A DNA stretch of 36,416 nt, from positions 1 through 36,416 of the forward strand of contig CALCXM010000113.1 in NCBI GenBank assembly GCA_937905825.1, read 5' to 3'. Made by a program: the position numbers and the translations under genes. This document shows, piece by piece, positions 25,185 to 34,201 of the stretch; positions within the stretch are counted from its first letter, which is position 1, and each line of letters begins with the position of its first letter. The notes below the pieces were generated by a model. That model worked only from the letters and a program-made list of their open reading frames with translations. It was not told the origin of the DNA and made no database searches. The DNA comes from an uncultured bacterium (lineage in GTDB: Bacteria; Planctomycetota; UBA1135; GCA-002686595).

Positions 25185-27386
25185 ATGTTATTTACGCTCT
25201 CCTCTCTCGCCCTTGCCGTTGCGTTGGCCCTGCCGCCGACCTCCCTTCCGCAGCCCGTCGATAGCCTGGAAAACCTCGTTGCCCAGGTGGAAAAGGAGCG
25301 CGAGCTGACCGACCCGGCGATCCTGGCCGAGATCGGAGCCATCGGTTCCCGGGATGCCGCCGAAGCCCTCATCAAGCTCTATGGAGGCCAGGGCAGCCTG
25401 TACATCCGGTTGCACATCTTGCGCCAGCTGCCGCTCTTCGACAGCAAGGAGGACTGTGGCCAAATGGTTTCGCAGCACCTGATGGCTGAAGCGGTGGGCT
25501 CGGAAGAGTCCGAGTTGCGCGAAGCGGCCTTGGACGCCATGAGCGAGTGCCCGAAGTTCGGTCGGGGCTTCTTCGAGACCATCGTGAACTCCCACGCGGA
25601 CAGCCACATTCGCACGCGCGCCTTGGGGCTGCACATGGAGAAGGCGACCGAGGTGGATCACGAGTGGTATCGCAAGATCTACGAGAAGGAGTTGGTTCTC
25701 GACGGCATCGGAATGAAAGCCGCCAAACGCGCGGGTGCCAAGGCCAAGAAGGGCAGCAAGTCGAAGGACGAAGGCGAGCCCATCGACTACCCCGTGGCAG
25801 CGATCATGCAGATGACGTTCAAGCAGCTGCGCGGCGAGATGGACAAGGATGAGTTGACCACTGCGCTGGAGATGGGGACCCCCGAGATTCGTTTGATGGC
25901 TTTCGAGGAGTTGGTCGGGCGCAATCTAAAGGTCGCAGCCAAGATGGCGGAGCCCCTCTACAAGCACCCGGAGGAACAGCTCGACATGCGCATCTTGGCG
26001 GCGGAAACCTTGGCAGCCGCCTCGGCCAAGAAGATGACGAAGAGGTTCATTACCGACGCGGGCAAGTTCGCCACGCCGGAAGCCTTGCGGGTCGCCACTG
26101 CGAAAATCCTGGCGGACCTGAACGATGAAAGTACGAACAAGAAGCTGAAGACCCTGATCAAGAAGGGCGACCCCCACGAGCGGCGCTTCGCCATTCGCGC
26201 CCTGCGTGACGCAACCCTGAAGGACTTGGACGAAGACGTTGGCGAGGTGCTGAACGGCGACGAGGACATGTCCGTACGCCGGGTCGCCGCCTACTTCCTC
26301 GCACAACGAGGCGTCCAGTCGGCCACCCCCGGGATCGAAGCCCTGCTCGCGAGTTCGAAGACTCCCGACCGCGCTGCTGAGATGTTGGAACTCTTGGGGC
26401 TTCTACAAGGCCAAAGTGACGAATGGCGCGCGAAGCTGCGGGAGTACACGGAGCACAAGGACTCGGCCATTCGGAACGCTGCCGTGCGGCAACTCGGGAA
26501 TCCCGTGGAGCGCGCGAGTTCAGAGACCCTCGATCTGCTCGAAGGACTGCTGGCCCATGCGGACTGGTCCACTCGCTTGGCTGCTTTGAACGCCCTCGGT
26601 CAGCAGCGCCAGACTCGCTCGCTCGGTCCGATCGTGACTCAGATGCAGGAGGAGATCGGGCGCTTGCGCGTGGAGTTCGGAGACATTCTCTATTCCCTCA
26701 CTGGCAAGTCGTTCCGGCCGACTCCAAAGATTTGGAAGGCCTGGTGGGAAGAGCAGGGAGGGAATTTTGAAGTGATCAGCGCGGAGGAACTCGCCCGTGT
26801 CGAGCGCCAGCGCGAGCTGCGCCGCCTGCAAAGTGCGACCAACTCCAAGTTCTTCGGCATTCGCATCATCAGCCAACGTGTGATCTTCGTGATCGACGTC
26901 TCTGGCTCGATGGAAGAGTCCTTGCGCCCGGCGAAAATTGGTGACTTGACCGAGACCCGCATGGACGTTGCGCGGCGCGAGTTGCTGAAGGCGATCATGG
27001 GCTTGGAGAATGGTGTGCTCTACAACGTGTTGGCTTTCTCCGCGGAGGTCACGCCCTGGCACAAGGATGGCATGGCCGCCTTGCAGGAAGCGGATCGTGA
27101 CGAGGTCAAAAAGTACGTCGGCGGTCTGCGTCCCGGTGGCGGCACCAACCTCTTTGATGCTTTGGAGCATGCCTTCGCGGACAAAGAGGTCGACACAATC
27201 TTTGTGCTCTCCGATGGCGAGCCGAGCATGGGTGCGATCACGGACCCAACTCAGATCCGCAGCACCGTGGCCCGTTGGAACAAAAACCGCGGGATCACGA
27301 TCAACACGATTGGAATCGGCTCTAACCTCCGAATCCTCGAGTGGCTCGCGGAGGACTCCGGCGGAAAGTCGGTGCTCTTGAACTAG
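25185..27386 (+). CDS. Secreted HEAT-repeat protein with C-terminal von Willebrand A domain
   Basis: The ATG at 25185 begins a signal peptide (MLFTLSSLALAVALALPPTSLP), so the longer frame from 25044 is not used; the product has 733 residues. Residues about 30-520 are helical HEAT-like repeats (LAAASAKKMTKRFI, PHERRFAIRALRD, SVRRVAAYFLAQRG), with a Lys-rich break near residues 180-205. Residues about 567-733 form a VWA domain with a MIDAS metal site: DVSGS with Asp571, the Thr-containing loop PGGGTNLFDALEHAF, and the strand TIFVLSDGEPSMG with its Asp. Such proteins bind partners through the metal site, and this one probably works as an extracytoplasmic scaffold. The fold assignments are strong; the partner is unknown. 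Confidence 0.85.
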   Translation: MLFTLSSLALAVALALPPTSLPQPVDSLENLVAQVEKERELTDPAILAEIGAIGSRDAAEALIKLYGGQGSLYIRLHILRQLPLFDSKEDCGQMVSQHLMAEAVGSEESELREAALDAMSECPKFGRGFFETIVNSHADSHIRTRALGLHMEKATEVDHEWYRKIYEKELVLDGIGMKAAKRAGAKAKKGSKSKDEGEPIDYPVAAIMQMTFKQLRGEMDKDELTTALEMGTPEIRLMAFEELVGRNLKVAAKMAEPLYKHPEEQLDMRILAAETLAAASAKKMTKRFITDAGKFATPEALRVATAKILADLNDESTNKKLKTLIKKGDPHERRFAIRALRDATLKDLDEDVGEVLNGDEDMSVRRVAAYFLAQRGVQSATPGIEALLASSKTPDRAAEMLELLGLLQGQSDEWRAKLREYTEHKDSAIRNAAVRQLGNPVERASSETLDLLEGLLAHADWSTRLAALNALGQQRQTRSLGPIVTQMQEEIGRLRVEFGDILYSLTGKSFRPTPKIWKAWWEEQGGNFEVISAEELARVERQRELRRLQSATNSKFFGIRIISQRVIFVIDVSGSMEESLRPAKIGDLTETRMDVARRELLKAIMGLENGVLYNVLAFSAEVTPWHKDGMAALQEADRDEVKKYVGGLRPGGGTNLFDALEHAFADKEVDTIFVLSDGEPSMGAITDPTQIRSTVARWNKNRGITINTIGIGSNLRILEWLAEDSGGKSVLLN

Positions 27387-27432
27387 CGGGGCCAGCGCGA
27401 GATGATGACACCCCGATAGGACGAGTCCCCGC

Positions 27433-28425
27433 TTGCGCCAAATCCTCCAACTGCTTCTGTCCCTGTTGATCGCCGGCGTCCTGCTGGTGATCCTGTTCCG
27501 TTGGGGGGATGTGAGTTTGGAGGTCTTGCTCCAGACTCTGCGCGAGTTGCCGGCCAGCGTGTACTTCAAGGCCTTGGCCGTGCACGCCGGAATCTATCTC
27601 TTGCGCGCGGCGCGCTTTCGAGTGCTTTTGCCCCCCGAAAGGCGCCCGACCTTGCGGGCCCTCCTTGCGGTTTCCGCTTCCCACAACCTGGCGGCCTACG
27701 TGCTTCCAGCCAAGACGGGGGAGGGCACCCTGGTGGTTTACCTGCGCAAGGTCTGCGGCGTGCCGGCCGGAGCTGGCCTTGGATCGTTGGTGGTCAGCCG
27801 GCTGTTGGACCTCTCGACCTTGGCGCTCCTGCTGTCCATCGCGACCCTGATTCTGTCTTCCCGGGGAGTGTTGGCGGCTAGCTGGAGCCTGCCCCTTGGA
27901 GTGGCGCTCGCGCTCGGGGCGCTCAGCATGTTCGTGCTCGCTGCACGCAGCGCTTGGCTGGTCGCGAGCTTGACCTGGCTCGTGCGGCGGATGGGATTGG
28001 CAAGTACATCAATCGGTGGCAAGGTCACGGCGAAAGCCGACAGCGTGGCTCAGGCCTTCAGAGAGGCGGGCGAGGGCGGACGTCTGTGGGGTGCCATGCT
28101 GCTCTCCATTCCGCTTTGGATGGGAGTCTTCGCCTTCTACTACGTCCTGGCCGGTGGCTTCGGCTTGGGCGCAGAGCTCGACAGCATTGAAGCGACCTTC
28201 GCTTCCTCCTGGGCCGTGCTCGCGAACCTCTTGCCTGTGAATGGTTTCGCGGGAGCGGGGACCCAAGAGTGGGGTTGGACCTATGGCTTCACGAGCGTCG
28301 GCGTCGGGGACACGATCGCGATCTCGAGCGGCCTCGGCACGCACATCGTGCAACTTGGCAACGTGGTGTTGTTCGGTCTCATCGGGCACGCCGCCATGGC
28401 TCTCGCCGCACGCGACAAAAAATAG
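27433..28425 (+). CDS. YbhN/LPG-synthase-transmembrane-type membrane protein
   Basis: The first codon is a TTG at 27433, and the product has 330 residues. About eight hydrophobic helices are visible, starting with RQILQLLLSLLIAGVLLVILF. Family patterns include FKALAVHAGIYLLRAARFRVLL, HNLAAYVLPAKTGEGTLVVYL and GLGSLVVSRLLDLSTLALLL, which are typical of the UPF0104/YbhN and lysylphosphatidylglycerol-synthase membrane domain (flippase-like) family. The soluble aminoacyl transferase part of MprF is absent, so the product would move or handle a lipid, not make LPG. It is convergent with the Wzx-like gene (7-base gap), and the two may serve the same envelope pathway. Confidence 0.8.
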   Translation: MRQILQLLLSLLIAGVLLVILFRWGDVSLEVLLQTLRELPASVYFKALAVHAGIYLLRAARFRVLLPPERRPTLRALLAVSASHNLAAYVLPAKTGEGTLVVYLRKVCGVPAGAGLGSLVVSRLLDLSTLALLLSIATLILSSRGVLAASWSLPLGVALALGALSMFVLAARSAWLVASLTWLVRRMGLASTSIGGKVTAKADSVAQAFREAGEGGRLWGAMLLSIPLWMGVFAFYYVLAGGFGLGAELDSIEATFASSWAVLANLLPVNGFAGAGTQEWGWTYGFTSVGVGDTIAISSGLGTHIVQLGNVVLFGLIGHAAMALAARDKK

Positions 28426-28432
28426 CCTGGCC

Positions 28433-29959
28433 CTAGCGACGCCGCGCAGCGATCTCCGCGCGGATGTTCACGTAAGGGTCGTTGCGATAAACGAACAAGC
28501 CCCAACAGACAGCGAAGACTCCCATCATGGCGACCCCTGAAAGGATCAAAGCGGGGAAGCTGCGCACGTCGACGAAGTGTTCGAGCCACAACAGGAACGC
28601 GAGCACCGGCAAGCTGCCGACAGCCGCCTTGCCGACCACGTACACCAACCAACGGCCGACGCCCATGCGCAATTCGCGGCAGGTGACGATCAAGATGTAC
28701 ACAGCGAAGATTGTCTGGGGAATGGCGGTGCCCAGGGCGACGCCAATCAGGCCGTAGCCTTGATCCACAAGCGCGATGGAAAGCCCCAAGTTGACCATGG
28801 CCAAGATCAAAAACACTCCCGTGGCCCGCAATGGATGGCTTGTTCCTAGCAGGATTGGCAGCGCGACCGCGCGCAGGGGCAGGGCGATCAGGAACGACGG
28901 AACCAACACGCGCGTCACCGCACCGGCGGAGAAGACATACTCCGGCTTGTCCAGCCAGGCGGCGAGGAAACGTGGGCCGAGCACGTAGAGATAAAGGGAG
29001 ATCGGGAGCATCAACGAGAGCGAGACCTTCGACCACTTCAGGAAGGAGTGCTTGAGCTGGTGCATGCCCTTCTGCTGCTTGAGGTGCGTCGCCGCGGGCA
29101 TCACCACCGCGCCGATGCCGTACATGAGTCCCGCAATCGGCATGAAGAACTTGTTGCCGAAGTCAAACACGGTGACTTCATCGGGGCCAATCATGCGGCC
29201 GATGACTAGCGCGTCCATGTTGTAGGCGATCATGGTGCCCAGGTTCAGGGTCGAGGCGATCAGGCCAAAGCCAACGAGCTCCTTGACGTGGCCCCGTTCG
29301 AAGTTGGCCAAGCCCACGCGCAAGCCCTCGAAGCGTTTGTGCACGAAGTAGCGGAAGGCCAGGAACACGCCAATCGTCTCCACCACGAAGATCCATGCGA
29401 TGCCTTCCAAGGAGGGCCGGACGTAGAGCAGCGCGACGACCGCCAAGGCGCGGAAGATGACTCCGGCCCCTTGGATCATGTTGTTCGTCTGGAAGTCCTG
29501 CTTGGCGTGGAAGATGCTTCCAGGGAAGCGCATGGCGATCGCCGCAGCCACGCGCACGGTCGTGATCAGGAAGGCGATGCGCGCGGATTCGAGCAGCTCC
29601 TGGGGGGTCCCGGCCCACTTGTCATTCTCGAGCAGTTCGTTCTCGAACAGCGGAAAGAACACACCCAAACCGACAACCAATCCGACCCCACCGAGCGCCA
29701 GCGTGATTCCGAGCCCCGTCGAGATCATCGTGTTGGTGCGCTTCAGATCCCCGGCCGCGACGGCCTCGGAGATGTGGCGCACGGAGGCCATCGGGATGCC
29801 CATCGCCAAGAGCTCCAGCAAGCTCGTGCCCGCGATGATCGACAGCCAGGCACCCAGTCCGTCTTCCCCGAGGTGCGTCATCATGATGGGCGAGAGCACC
29901 ATCATCACCAGCATCTGGAGGATGTAGAAGGACCAGTTGGACAGGACGTGTTTGAACAA
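28433..29959 (-). CDS. Wzx/MATE-type oligosaccharide flippase family protein
   Basis: A polytopic membrane protein of about 508 residues if started at the TTG at 29957-29959, which has GAGGT eight bases upstream and is followed directly by the first helix (FKHVLSNWSFYILQMLVMMVLSPIMM). The frame is open up to an ATG at 30124, but that stretch is Pro/Arg-rich and does not look like protein. About 12-14 hydrophobic helices follow, with a polysaccharide-transporter pattern (HLGEDGLGAWLSIIAGTSLLELLAMGIPMASVRHISEA, TLNLGTMIAYNMDALVIGRMIGPDEVTVFD). Such proteins flip lipid-linked sugars across the inner membrane. It is divergent from the methyltransferase. The start is uncertain, the family firm. 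Confidence 0.85.
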   Translation of the reverse strand: MFKHVLSNWSFYILQMLVMMVLSPIMMTHLGEDGLGAWLSIIAGTSLLELLAMGIPMASVRHISEAVAAGDLKRTNTMISTGLGITLALGGVGLVVGLGVFFPLFENELLENDKWAGTPQELLESARIAFLITTVRVAAAIAMRFPGSIFHAKQDFQTNNMIQGAGVIFRALAVVALLYVRPSLEGIAWIFVVETIGVFLAFRYFVHKRFEGLRVGLANFERGHVKELVGFGLIASTLNLGTMIAYNMDALVIGRMIGPDEVTVFDFGNKFFMPIAGLMYGIGAVVMPAATHLKQQKGMHQLKHSFLKWSKVSLSLMLPISLYLYVLGPRFLAAWLDKPEYVFSAGAVTRVLVPSFLIALPLRAVALPILLGTSHPLRATGVFLILAMVNLGLSIALVDQGYGLIGVALGTAIPQTIFAVYILIVTCRELRMGVGRWLVYVVGKAAVGSLPVLAFLLWLEHFVDVRSFPALILSGVAMMGVFAVCWGLFVYRNDPYVNIRAEIAARRR

Positions 29960-30149
29960 GAAGGGCGACCTCAGGCGAGGGTTCAGGGGGGGGCGGGCAG
30001 GCGGCGGAAGCGTAGCGGGCAAGCGTGGGGAAACCAGGGAATCCCGGCCGGGTTCCAAAGCATCGACGCAGAATTCCGCAGGTGCCCAGTTTCCCCCGGG
30101 TCGAATGGGGAACCCGGGATACACTTCTCGGCCGATTCACCGAGATCCC

Positions 30150-30914
30150 ATGAGCACGACCAACTCCCAGGCCCAAATCGAGTTGCACAGGGCCCTGGCC
30201 CCGCGCTACGCCTTCCGCTACTCCTTCGAGTACTCCCGCCTCTTCCAACAGGATTGGCACGGGGAGATGATTTCCCACGTCCCAGCGGGCTCGACCCGGA
30301 TCCTCGACCTGGGTTGTGGAACCGGATTCTTCCTGGCGGAACTCGTCGAGAAGCATCCTGGGTCCGTGGGCCTCGACATCTCCCATGAGATGTTGAAGGT
30401 CTCCGGCGAGTACGTCCCGGACGCCCCTGTGGTCACGGGGGACGCGGAAAAGCTGCCCTTCCAGCCGGGAGTCTTCGATGTAGTCTTTTGCAAGGGCAGC
30501 TTGCACCACACCCGAGATCACGTGGCCTTTCTGACCCATTGCCGCAACGCCCTGAATAAGGATGGCGTGCTCATCATGAGCGAGCCGTGCAACGACAACC
30601 CTTTCATTCGGCTGGCGCGCAAGATTCTGTACATCAGGAGCCCGCACTTTGACGTGGGCGACCAAGGCTTCACGCGCAAGGGAATCATTTCCCTTTGTGA
30701 GCAGGCCGGATTCGACATCAAGCTGGTCAAGCGCTACGGGGTGTTTGCCTACGTTTTCGCCGGCTTCCCGGACCATTTGGGCATCCTGCGCTTCGTCCCT
30801 GGCAACGCTTTGCTGACGCGCTTCTTCATCAAGCTCGACCGCCTGATTTGCAAAATCCCGGGACTCGCGATGCTCGGGTTCCACGTGGTGATCGTGGGCC
30901 GCCCGCGGGCCTAA
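30150..30914 (+). CDS. Class I SAM-dependent methyltransferase
   Basis: A 254-residue soluble methyltransferase of the UbiE/COQ5-like type. Motif I (ILDLGCGTGFFLAEL, residues 51-65) binds S-adenosylmethionine, SVGLDISHEML is motif post-I, and VTGDAEKLPFQPGVFDVVFCKGSLHHT is the motif II/III region. The C-terminus ends in a hydrophobic stretch that may touch the membrane. The frame is open for 71 codons upstream, but the ATG at 30150 begins the natural N-terminus. The neighbouring flippase suggests a lipid or sugar substrate, but the substrate cannot be told from the sequence. A hairpin follows 22 bases after the stop. Confidence 0.88.
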   Translation: MSTTNSQAQIELHRALAPRYAFRYSFEYSRLFQQDWHGEMISHVPAGSTRILDLGCGTGFFLAELVEKHPGSVGLDISHEMLKVSGEYVPDAPVVTGDAEKLPFQPGVFDVVFCKGSLHHTRDHVAFLTHCRNALNKDGVLIMSEPCNDNPFIRLARKILYIRSPHFDVGDQGFTRKGIISLCEQAGFDIKLVKRYGVFAYVFAGFPDHLGILRFVPGNALLTRFFIKLDRLICKIPGLAMLGFHVVIVGRPRA

Positions 30915-30936
30915 TCGGGCATCAAAAAACGTCTCA

Positions 30937-30960
30937 TGCAGGGCCTCGCGGGGCCCTGCA
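30937..30960 (+). terminator. Hairpin after the methyltransferase gene
   Basis: A 9-base perfect stem (TGCAGGGCC / GGCCCTGCA) with a 6-base loop lies 22 bases after the stop. It is followed by GTTGTTTC, a weak T-rich run, so it fits an intrinsic terminator. Confidence 0.6.
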
Positions 30961-30993
30961 GTTGTTTCTGCGTACATTTCTCGGGCACAAATT

Positions 30994-31022
30994 TTGAGCG
31001 GAAATCGTTTTAGGCATATGCC
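30994..31022 (+). promoter_or_regulatory. Possible promoter for the secreted protein at 31198
   Basis: TTGAGC and TATGCC are spaced by 17 bases, about 170 bases upstream of the gene. The -10 box is poor, so this is only a candidate. Confidence 0.2.
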
Positions 31023-31197
31023 AGGGCCGATTCTGCAAACTCTTACGCGGAGCCCATCAGAAAGGCCCTTACGCGTCCGTGCGAGCTTTTCAGATCCATG
31101 TAGACTTTCGCTAGCTAACTGTGCCCGAGACGATGCGATTCACCCGTCCGCGTCGCCCGGAGCTCTTTTCCCATTCATCCGTCCAAAACGAGTCCCC

Positions 31198-32862
31198 ATG
31201 ACGACTAAGAACACCCTGCTCCTCGCAGCCGCAGCCTTTGCGACCGCCACCCTGGCCAGTGCCCAGGGCGACATGACCGTCCACCGTATGGGCTACAACG
31301 GTGGAACTAATTCCAACGGTTTTAGCAACTACGGCACGAACAGCGGCATCGCCGCCTACTCGGTTGCGTCCCAGTCCTGCAATATCGGCAACGTCAACCT
31401 GATCTGGACGAGTGGCGATGGCACGACCCACCCGGTCATCTCCCAGAACGTGTACCGCCTCAAGGGCCGTCGCTTTGAGCAGCTTGGCCAGTCCTGGCTG
31501 AAGCACGGCTTCTGCGCCCTTTGCGAGAGCGGCTGCGGCCCCCGCGGCCAGAGCGGTTGCGCCGCCCAGCTGCGCGTCGGTTGCGCTGACACCTACACCT
31601 CGGGCTTGAACGACGGCTCCGGCGGTGGCCCCAAGTTCACCGTGCTGCCCGCGAGCGGTAACCACCTTCACCCCGATCCCAACCCGACCGGCAACAGCAC
31701 CATCCGTGGTCGCCTGCAAATCCCCGTCGCGGACGTCGATCCGAGCCAGAACGCTGGCGCCGATTACTGGGTTGAGGGGATGTACATCCACTACGAAGAC
31801 CACCAGAACGGCTTCGCTCAGAACAACGCTACCTGGCGCAAGATCCAGTTTGCGAACAACTCTAGCTTCTCCATGCAGAGCGGAAGCCTCGTCAACCACG
31901 TTGGCGAGTCGGGCCTCTACGCTTGGCAGTCCGCCGACGCAGGCGTTGTCGTCCAAGGTGTCGTCAACATGAACGAAGCTGGCGCAGGTGTGCACGGCTA
32001 CTTCGACGTGGCTCAGCGCGTTTGGGACAACGGCAACGGAACGTGGGACTACGTCTACGTGGTCTACAACCAGAACTCAACCCAGGGTGCTTACTCCTTC
32101 GAGATTCCCTCCGGCAGTGGCGTGAACCTGACGAACACCTGGTTCAACGACGTCGACTACCACAGTGGCGAGCCCCAGGACGGCACGGACTGGAACATGA
32201 CTCAGGGATCGAGCTCGATCACCTGGACCTGCCCCCAGACCTACGCTCAGAACATCAACGCCAACGCCATCAACTGGGCAACGGCTTACAGCTTCGGCTT
32301 CACCGCCGACGCAGGCCCCACCGCTGGCACCGGCATGCTTGACCTCTTCGAGCCCGGCGTCGGTAGCGTCCTTACGATGCCCCTCGACGGCCCCGGCAGC
32401 GGTGGCGGTCCTAGCGCTGGTCCTTTCTGCTTCGGTTCCAACGCTGTCTGCCCCTGTGGCTCAGGCGCCGCTCCTGACGAGGGTTGCTTGAACACCAGCC
32501 TTCAGGGCGCCAAGCTGACCGCTTCGGGCACGACTTCGATCTCGAACGACACCCTGGCCTTCAGCGTTTCTGGTGTCCCCGGCAACAAGCCCGGCCTCCT
32601 TCTGAAAGGCAACAACATGATCAGCAACCCCGCTGGTGATGGTGTCCTCTGTGTCGCTGGTCAAAGCGCGCGCTCCCAGGTCCAAGTGACCTCCGCTGGT
32701 AGCACCGTCTTCACCAACTTCAACGGAAGTGGCTTCGGTAGCGTCTCCAACCTGGGCGGAGTTCCCACGAACTTCCAGTTCTGGTACCGCGACACGGCCA
32801 ACACCTGCTCGGGCGCTGGCTTCAACTTCGCCAACGCTTACTCGGTGATCTACACCCCGTGA
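31198..32862 (+). CDS. Secreted protein with planctomycete-type Cys-rich C-terminal domain
   Basis: The ATG at 31198 starts a textbook signal peptide (MTTKNTLLLAAAAFATATLASAQ); the open frame begins earlier, but without protein-like sequence. The product has 554 residues. The middle part is beta-rich and Gly/Asn-rich, with a Cys-rich stretch (FCALCESGCGPRGQSGCAAQLRVGC, given here only as its residue pattern C-x2-C-x3-C-x6-C). It has no enzyme motif I recognise. From about residue 404 to the end is a domain opening with PFCFGSNAVCPCGSG and then NKPGLLL, GDGVLCVAG and FQFWYRDTANTCSG. The matching NKPGL, CVGG and FQFWYRD pattern is found in the zinc protease at 402-1772, so this is a lineage-specific module, perhaps for surface attachment or sorting. 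A strong terminator follows. Codon use is highly biased, which suggests strong expression. Confidence 0.8.
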   Translation: MTTKNTLLLAAAAFATATLASAQGDMTVHRMGYNGGTNSNGFSNYGTNSGIAAYSVASQSCNIGNVNLIWTSGDGTTHPVISQNVYRLKGRRFEQLGQSWLKHGFCALCESGCGPRGQSGCAAQLRVGCADTYTSGLNDGSGGGPKFTVLPASGNHLHPDPNPTGNSTIRGRLQIPVADVDPSQNAGADYWVEGMYIHYEDHQNGFAQNNATWRKIQFANNSSFSMQSGSLVNHVGESGLYAWQSADAGVVVQGVVNMNEAGAGVHGYFDVAQRVWDNGNGTWDYVYVVYNQNSTQGAYSFEIPSGSGVNLTNTWFNDVDYHSGEPQDGTDWNMTQGSSSITWTCPQTYAQNINANAINWATAYSFGFTADAGPTAGTGMLDLFEPGVGSVLTMPLDGPGSGGGPSAGPFCFGSNAVCPCGSGAAPDEGCLNTSLQGAKLTASGTTSISNDTLAFSVSGVPGNKPGLLLKGNNMISNPAGDGVLCVAGQSARSQVQVTSAGSTVFTNFNGSGFGSVSNLGGVPTNFQFWYRDTANTCSGAGFNFANAYSVIYTP

Positions 32863-32895
32863 TCCGTTGCTCGCCTCACGGCGAGAGTTAGATAA

Positions 32896-32935
32896 AAGGA
32901 CGGCGTCGCGCGAGCGACGCCGTCCTTCTTTCTAT
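32896..32935 (+). terminator. Strong intrinsic terminator
   Basis: A perfect 14-base stem (AAGGACGGCGTCGC / GCGACGCCGTCCTT, 32896-32927) with a 4-base GCGA loop is followed by a pyrimidine run, CTTCTTTCT. It ends the secreted-protein gene, 34 bases after the stop. Confidence 0.9.
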
Positions 32936-33049
32936 GCAGTCCGAGCCCTGGGCGAGCGCGCTTGCGGACTTTCTAGCGTGGGTCGTATCCGGAACCACGC
33001 GGGGGAATCACTGGCGGAACTGCGAGGCTGGGGGCCAAGGCCTCGAACC

Positions 33050-33520
33050 CTATTCCCGCGGGCGTTTGCCTTCGATCCCGATCACTTCGATGCCAGACTG
33101 GGCGAGCAGCTCTGCGGTGAGTCCGCGGCCGGGCACAGGGACACCATTCACGTGGGTGCTCTGCACGCCGCAGGAGGGGGAGCGTTCCTTGAGGTAGGCC
33201 TTCTGGATGCCAAGCTCCTGGCAGCGCGCGAGGGCCTGCTGGGCGCCCTCTCGAAAGGCCTGGGTGACGTCCTCGCCTTCATGGGTCACGATCCGCTCGC
33301 GCCCCTCGAGCACCGCGGCGGCGCCTTCCTTTTCAATCCAGGCGGGCGGTCGCGGGGTGGGGAGCCCGCCTCGCTCTTCGGGGCAAAAGCCCTCGGGCTG
33401 TTCGCCGCGCTTGAGCAGTTCATCCTCTAGCCGCTGATCGCGATTGTGGCGCCCGTCGTAGCGGCATTCACAGCCGAGCAAGCAGGCGCTGACCAGGACG
33501 ATTTGCGGGGGCTTGGACAT
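33050..33520 (-). CDS. DUF523 family protein
   Basis: A 156-residue cytoplasmic protein matching the DUF523 (YbbK-like) pattern in order: VSACLLGCECRYDGRHN near the start, CPEERGGLPTPRPPAW, then EDVTQAFREGAQQAL, LKERSPSCGVQSTHV and GRGLTAELLAQSGIEVIGIE. The conserved Cys residues (SACLLGC and SPSCG) are likely functional and may bind a metal or take part in sulfur chemistry, but the biochemical role of the family is not established. It is divergent from the DJ-1 gene with 64 bases between the starts. The family call is firm. Confidence 0.92.
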   Translation of the reverse strand: MSKPPQIVLVSACLLGCECRYDGRHNRDQRLEDELLKRGEQPEGFCPEERGGLPTPRPPAWIEKEGAAAVLEGRERIVTHEGEDVTQAFREGAQQALARCQELGIQKAYLKERSPSCGVQSTHVNGVPVPGRGLTAELLAQSGIEVIGIEGKRPRE

Positions 33521-33584
33521 GGCTGCTAGTCTACGGCATCCAGCCCGTCCCGATGAGCCCTACGGGCCAACCAAGTCGCTCCCC

Positions 33585-34157
33585 ATGACCATGACTCAAC
33601 ACAGGATCCTCGTACCCCTCGCCCCCGGATTTGAAGAGACCGAAGCGATCGCCATTGTCGACGTCTTGCGCCGAGCAGAGCTGGATGTGGTGACCGCCTC
33701 GATCGGGGAGCAGCAGGTGATGGGCGCCCACGGCATCGGAGTCGGGGCAGATTGCACTTGGGAGCAGCTCGACGAGAGCAGCGTGACCGCCATCGTCTTG
33801 CCCGGGGGAATGCCGGGCACGACAAATCTGCGGGACGACGAGCGCGTCATTCGCCTGCTGCAACGGCTCGCCTCGGAGGGCAAGTTGACCGCCGCGATCT
33901 GTGCCGCCCCCCTCGTCCTGGGCACGGCGGGCCTCTTGGGGGAGGGGCGCGAGTACACTTGCTTTCCCGGGATGGCTGCCGATCTGGCCCAGTGGGGGCC
34001 GCGCTCGGAGGCCCGTGTGGTGACCTCAGGCACGGTCCTGACGAGCCAGGGCCCAGGAACGGCCATCGATTTCGCCCTGGCGCTGGTGGCGACCCTGGTG
34101 GGCTCCGAGCGCTCCCGTGAGGTGGCCGCGGGGCTGCTGGTCCGATCTGCGGAATAG
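33585..34157 (+). CDS. DJ-1/PfpI family protein
   Basis: A 190-residue protein of the DJ-1/PfpI flavodoxin-like fold. It shows ILVPLAPGFEETEAIAIVDVLRRA with the conserved Glu18, IVLPGGMPGTTNLRDDERV, and the nucleophile-elbow Cys106 in AAICAAPLVLG, at the same position as the sensor Cys of human DJ-1. Members act in glyoxal repair or protection from oxidative damage, or as chaperone-like proteins; ThiJ-named members are in the same family. The ATG at 33585 is used; a second ATG two codons later is equally possible. It is divergent from DUF523. The 3' end overlaps the left arm of an inverted repeat (34145-34201). Confidence 0.9.
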   Translation: MTMTQHRILVPLAPGFEETEAIAIVDVLRRAELDVVTASIGEQQVMGAHGIGVGADCTWEQLDESSVTAIVLPGGMPGTTNLRDDERVIRLLQRLASEGKLTAAICAAPLVLGTAGLLGEGREYTCFPGMAADLAQWGPRSEARVVTSGTVLTSQGPGTAIDFALALVATLVGSERSREVAAGLLVRSAE

Positions 34158-34201
34158 GGGTGAATTCGGCCGGATCTGGCCCACTCGCACCCTCCGCAGA
34201 T
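34145..34201 (+). other. Inverted repeat at the end of the DJ-1 gene
   Basis: ATCTGCGGA (34145-34153) and TCCGCAGAT (34193-34201) form a 9-base stem around a 39-base loop, inside which GGCC-ggatct-GGCC can also pair. There is no T-run, so it may be a structured 3' end that acts as a weak terminator or protects the mRNA. Confidence 0.4.

Noticed and set aside
26520..27569. 349-codon minus-strand frame opposite the VWA domain
   Set aside because: Antisense to a VWA domain with an intact MIDAS site; no domain in the antisense product.
29960..30124. Upstream in-frame extension of the flippase to an ATG
   Set aside because: The added 55 residues are Pro/Arg/Gly-rich and look like translated leader; the TTG at 29959 has a GAGGT site at normal spacing.
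29622..30977. 451-codon minus-strand frame opposite the methyltransferase
   Set aside because: The methyltransferase motifs are clear on the plus strand, and the antisense product overlaps the flippase gene in another frame.
33025..33060. T-arm-like string (CTCGAACCCTATTCCCGC) suggesting a tRNA end
   Set aside because: No matching acceptor, anticodon or D stems could be folded around it on either strand, and the region overlaps the end of the DUF523 gene.
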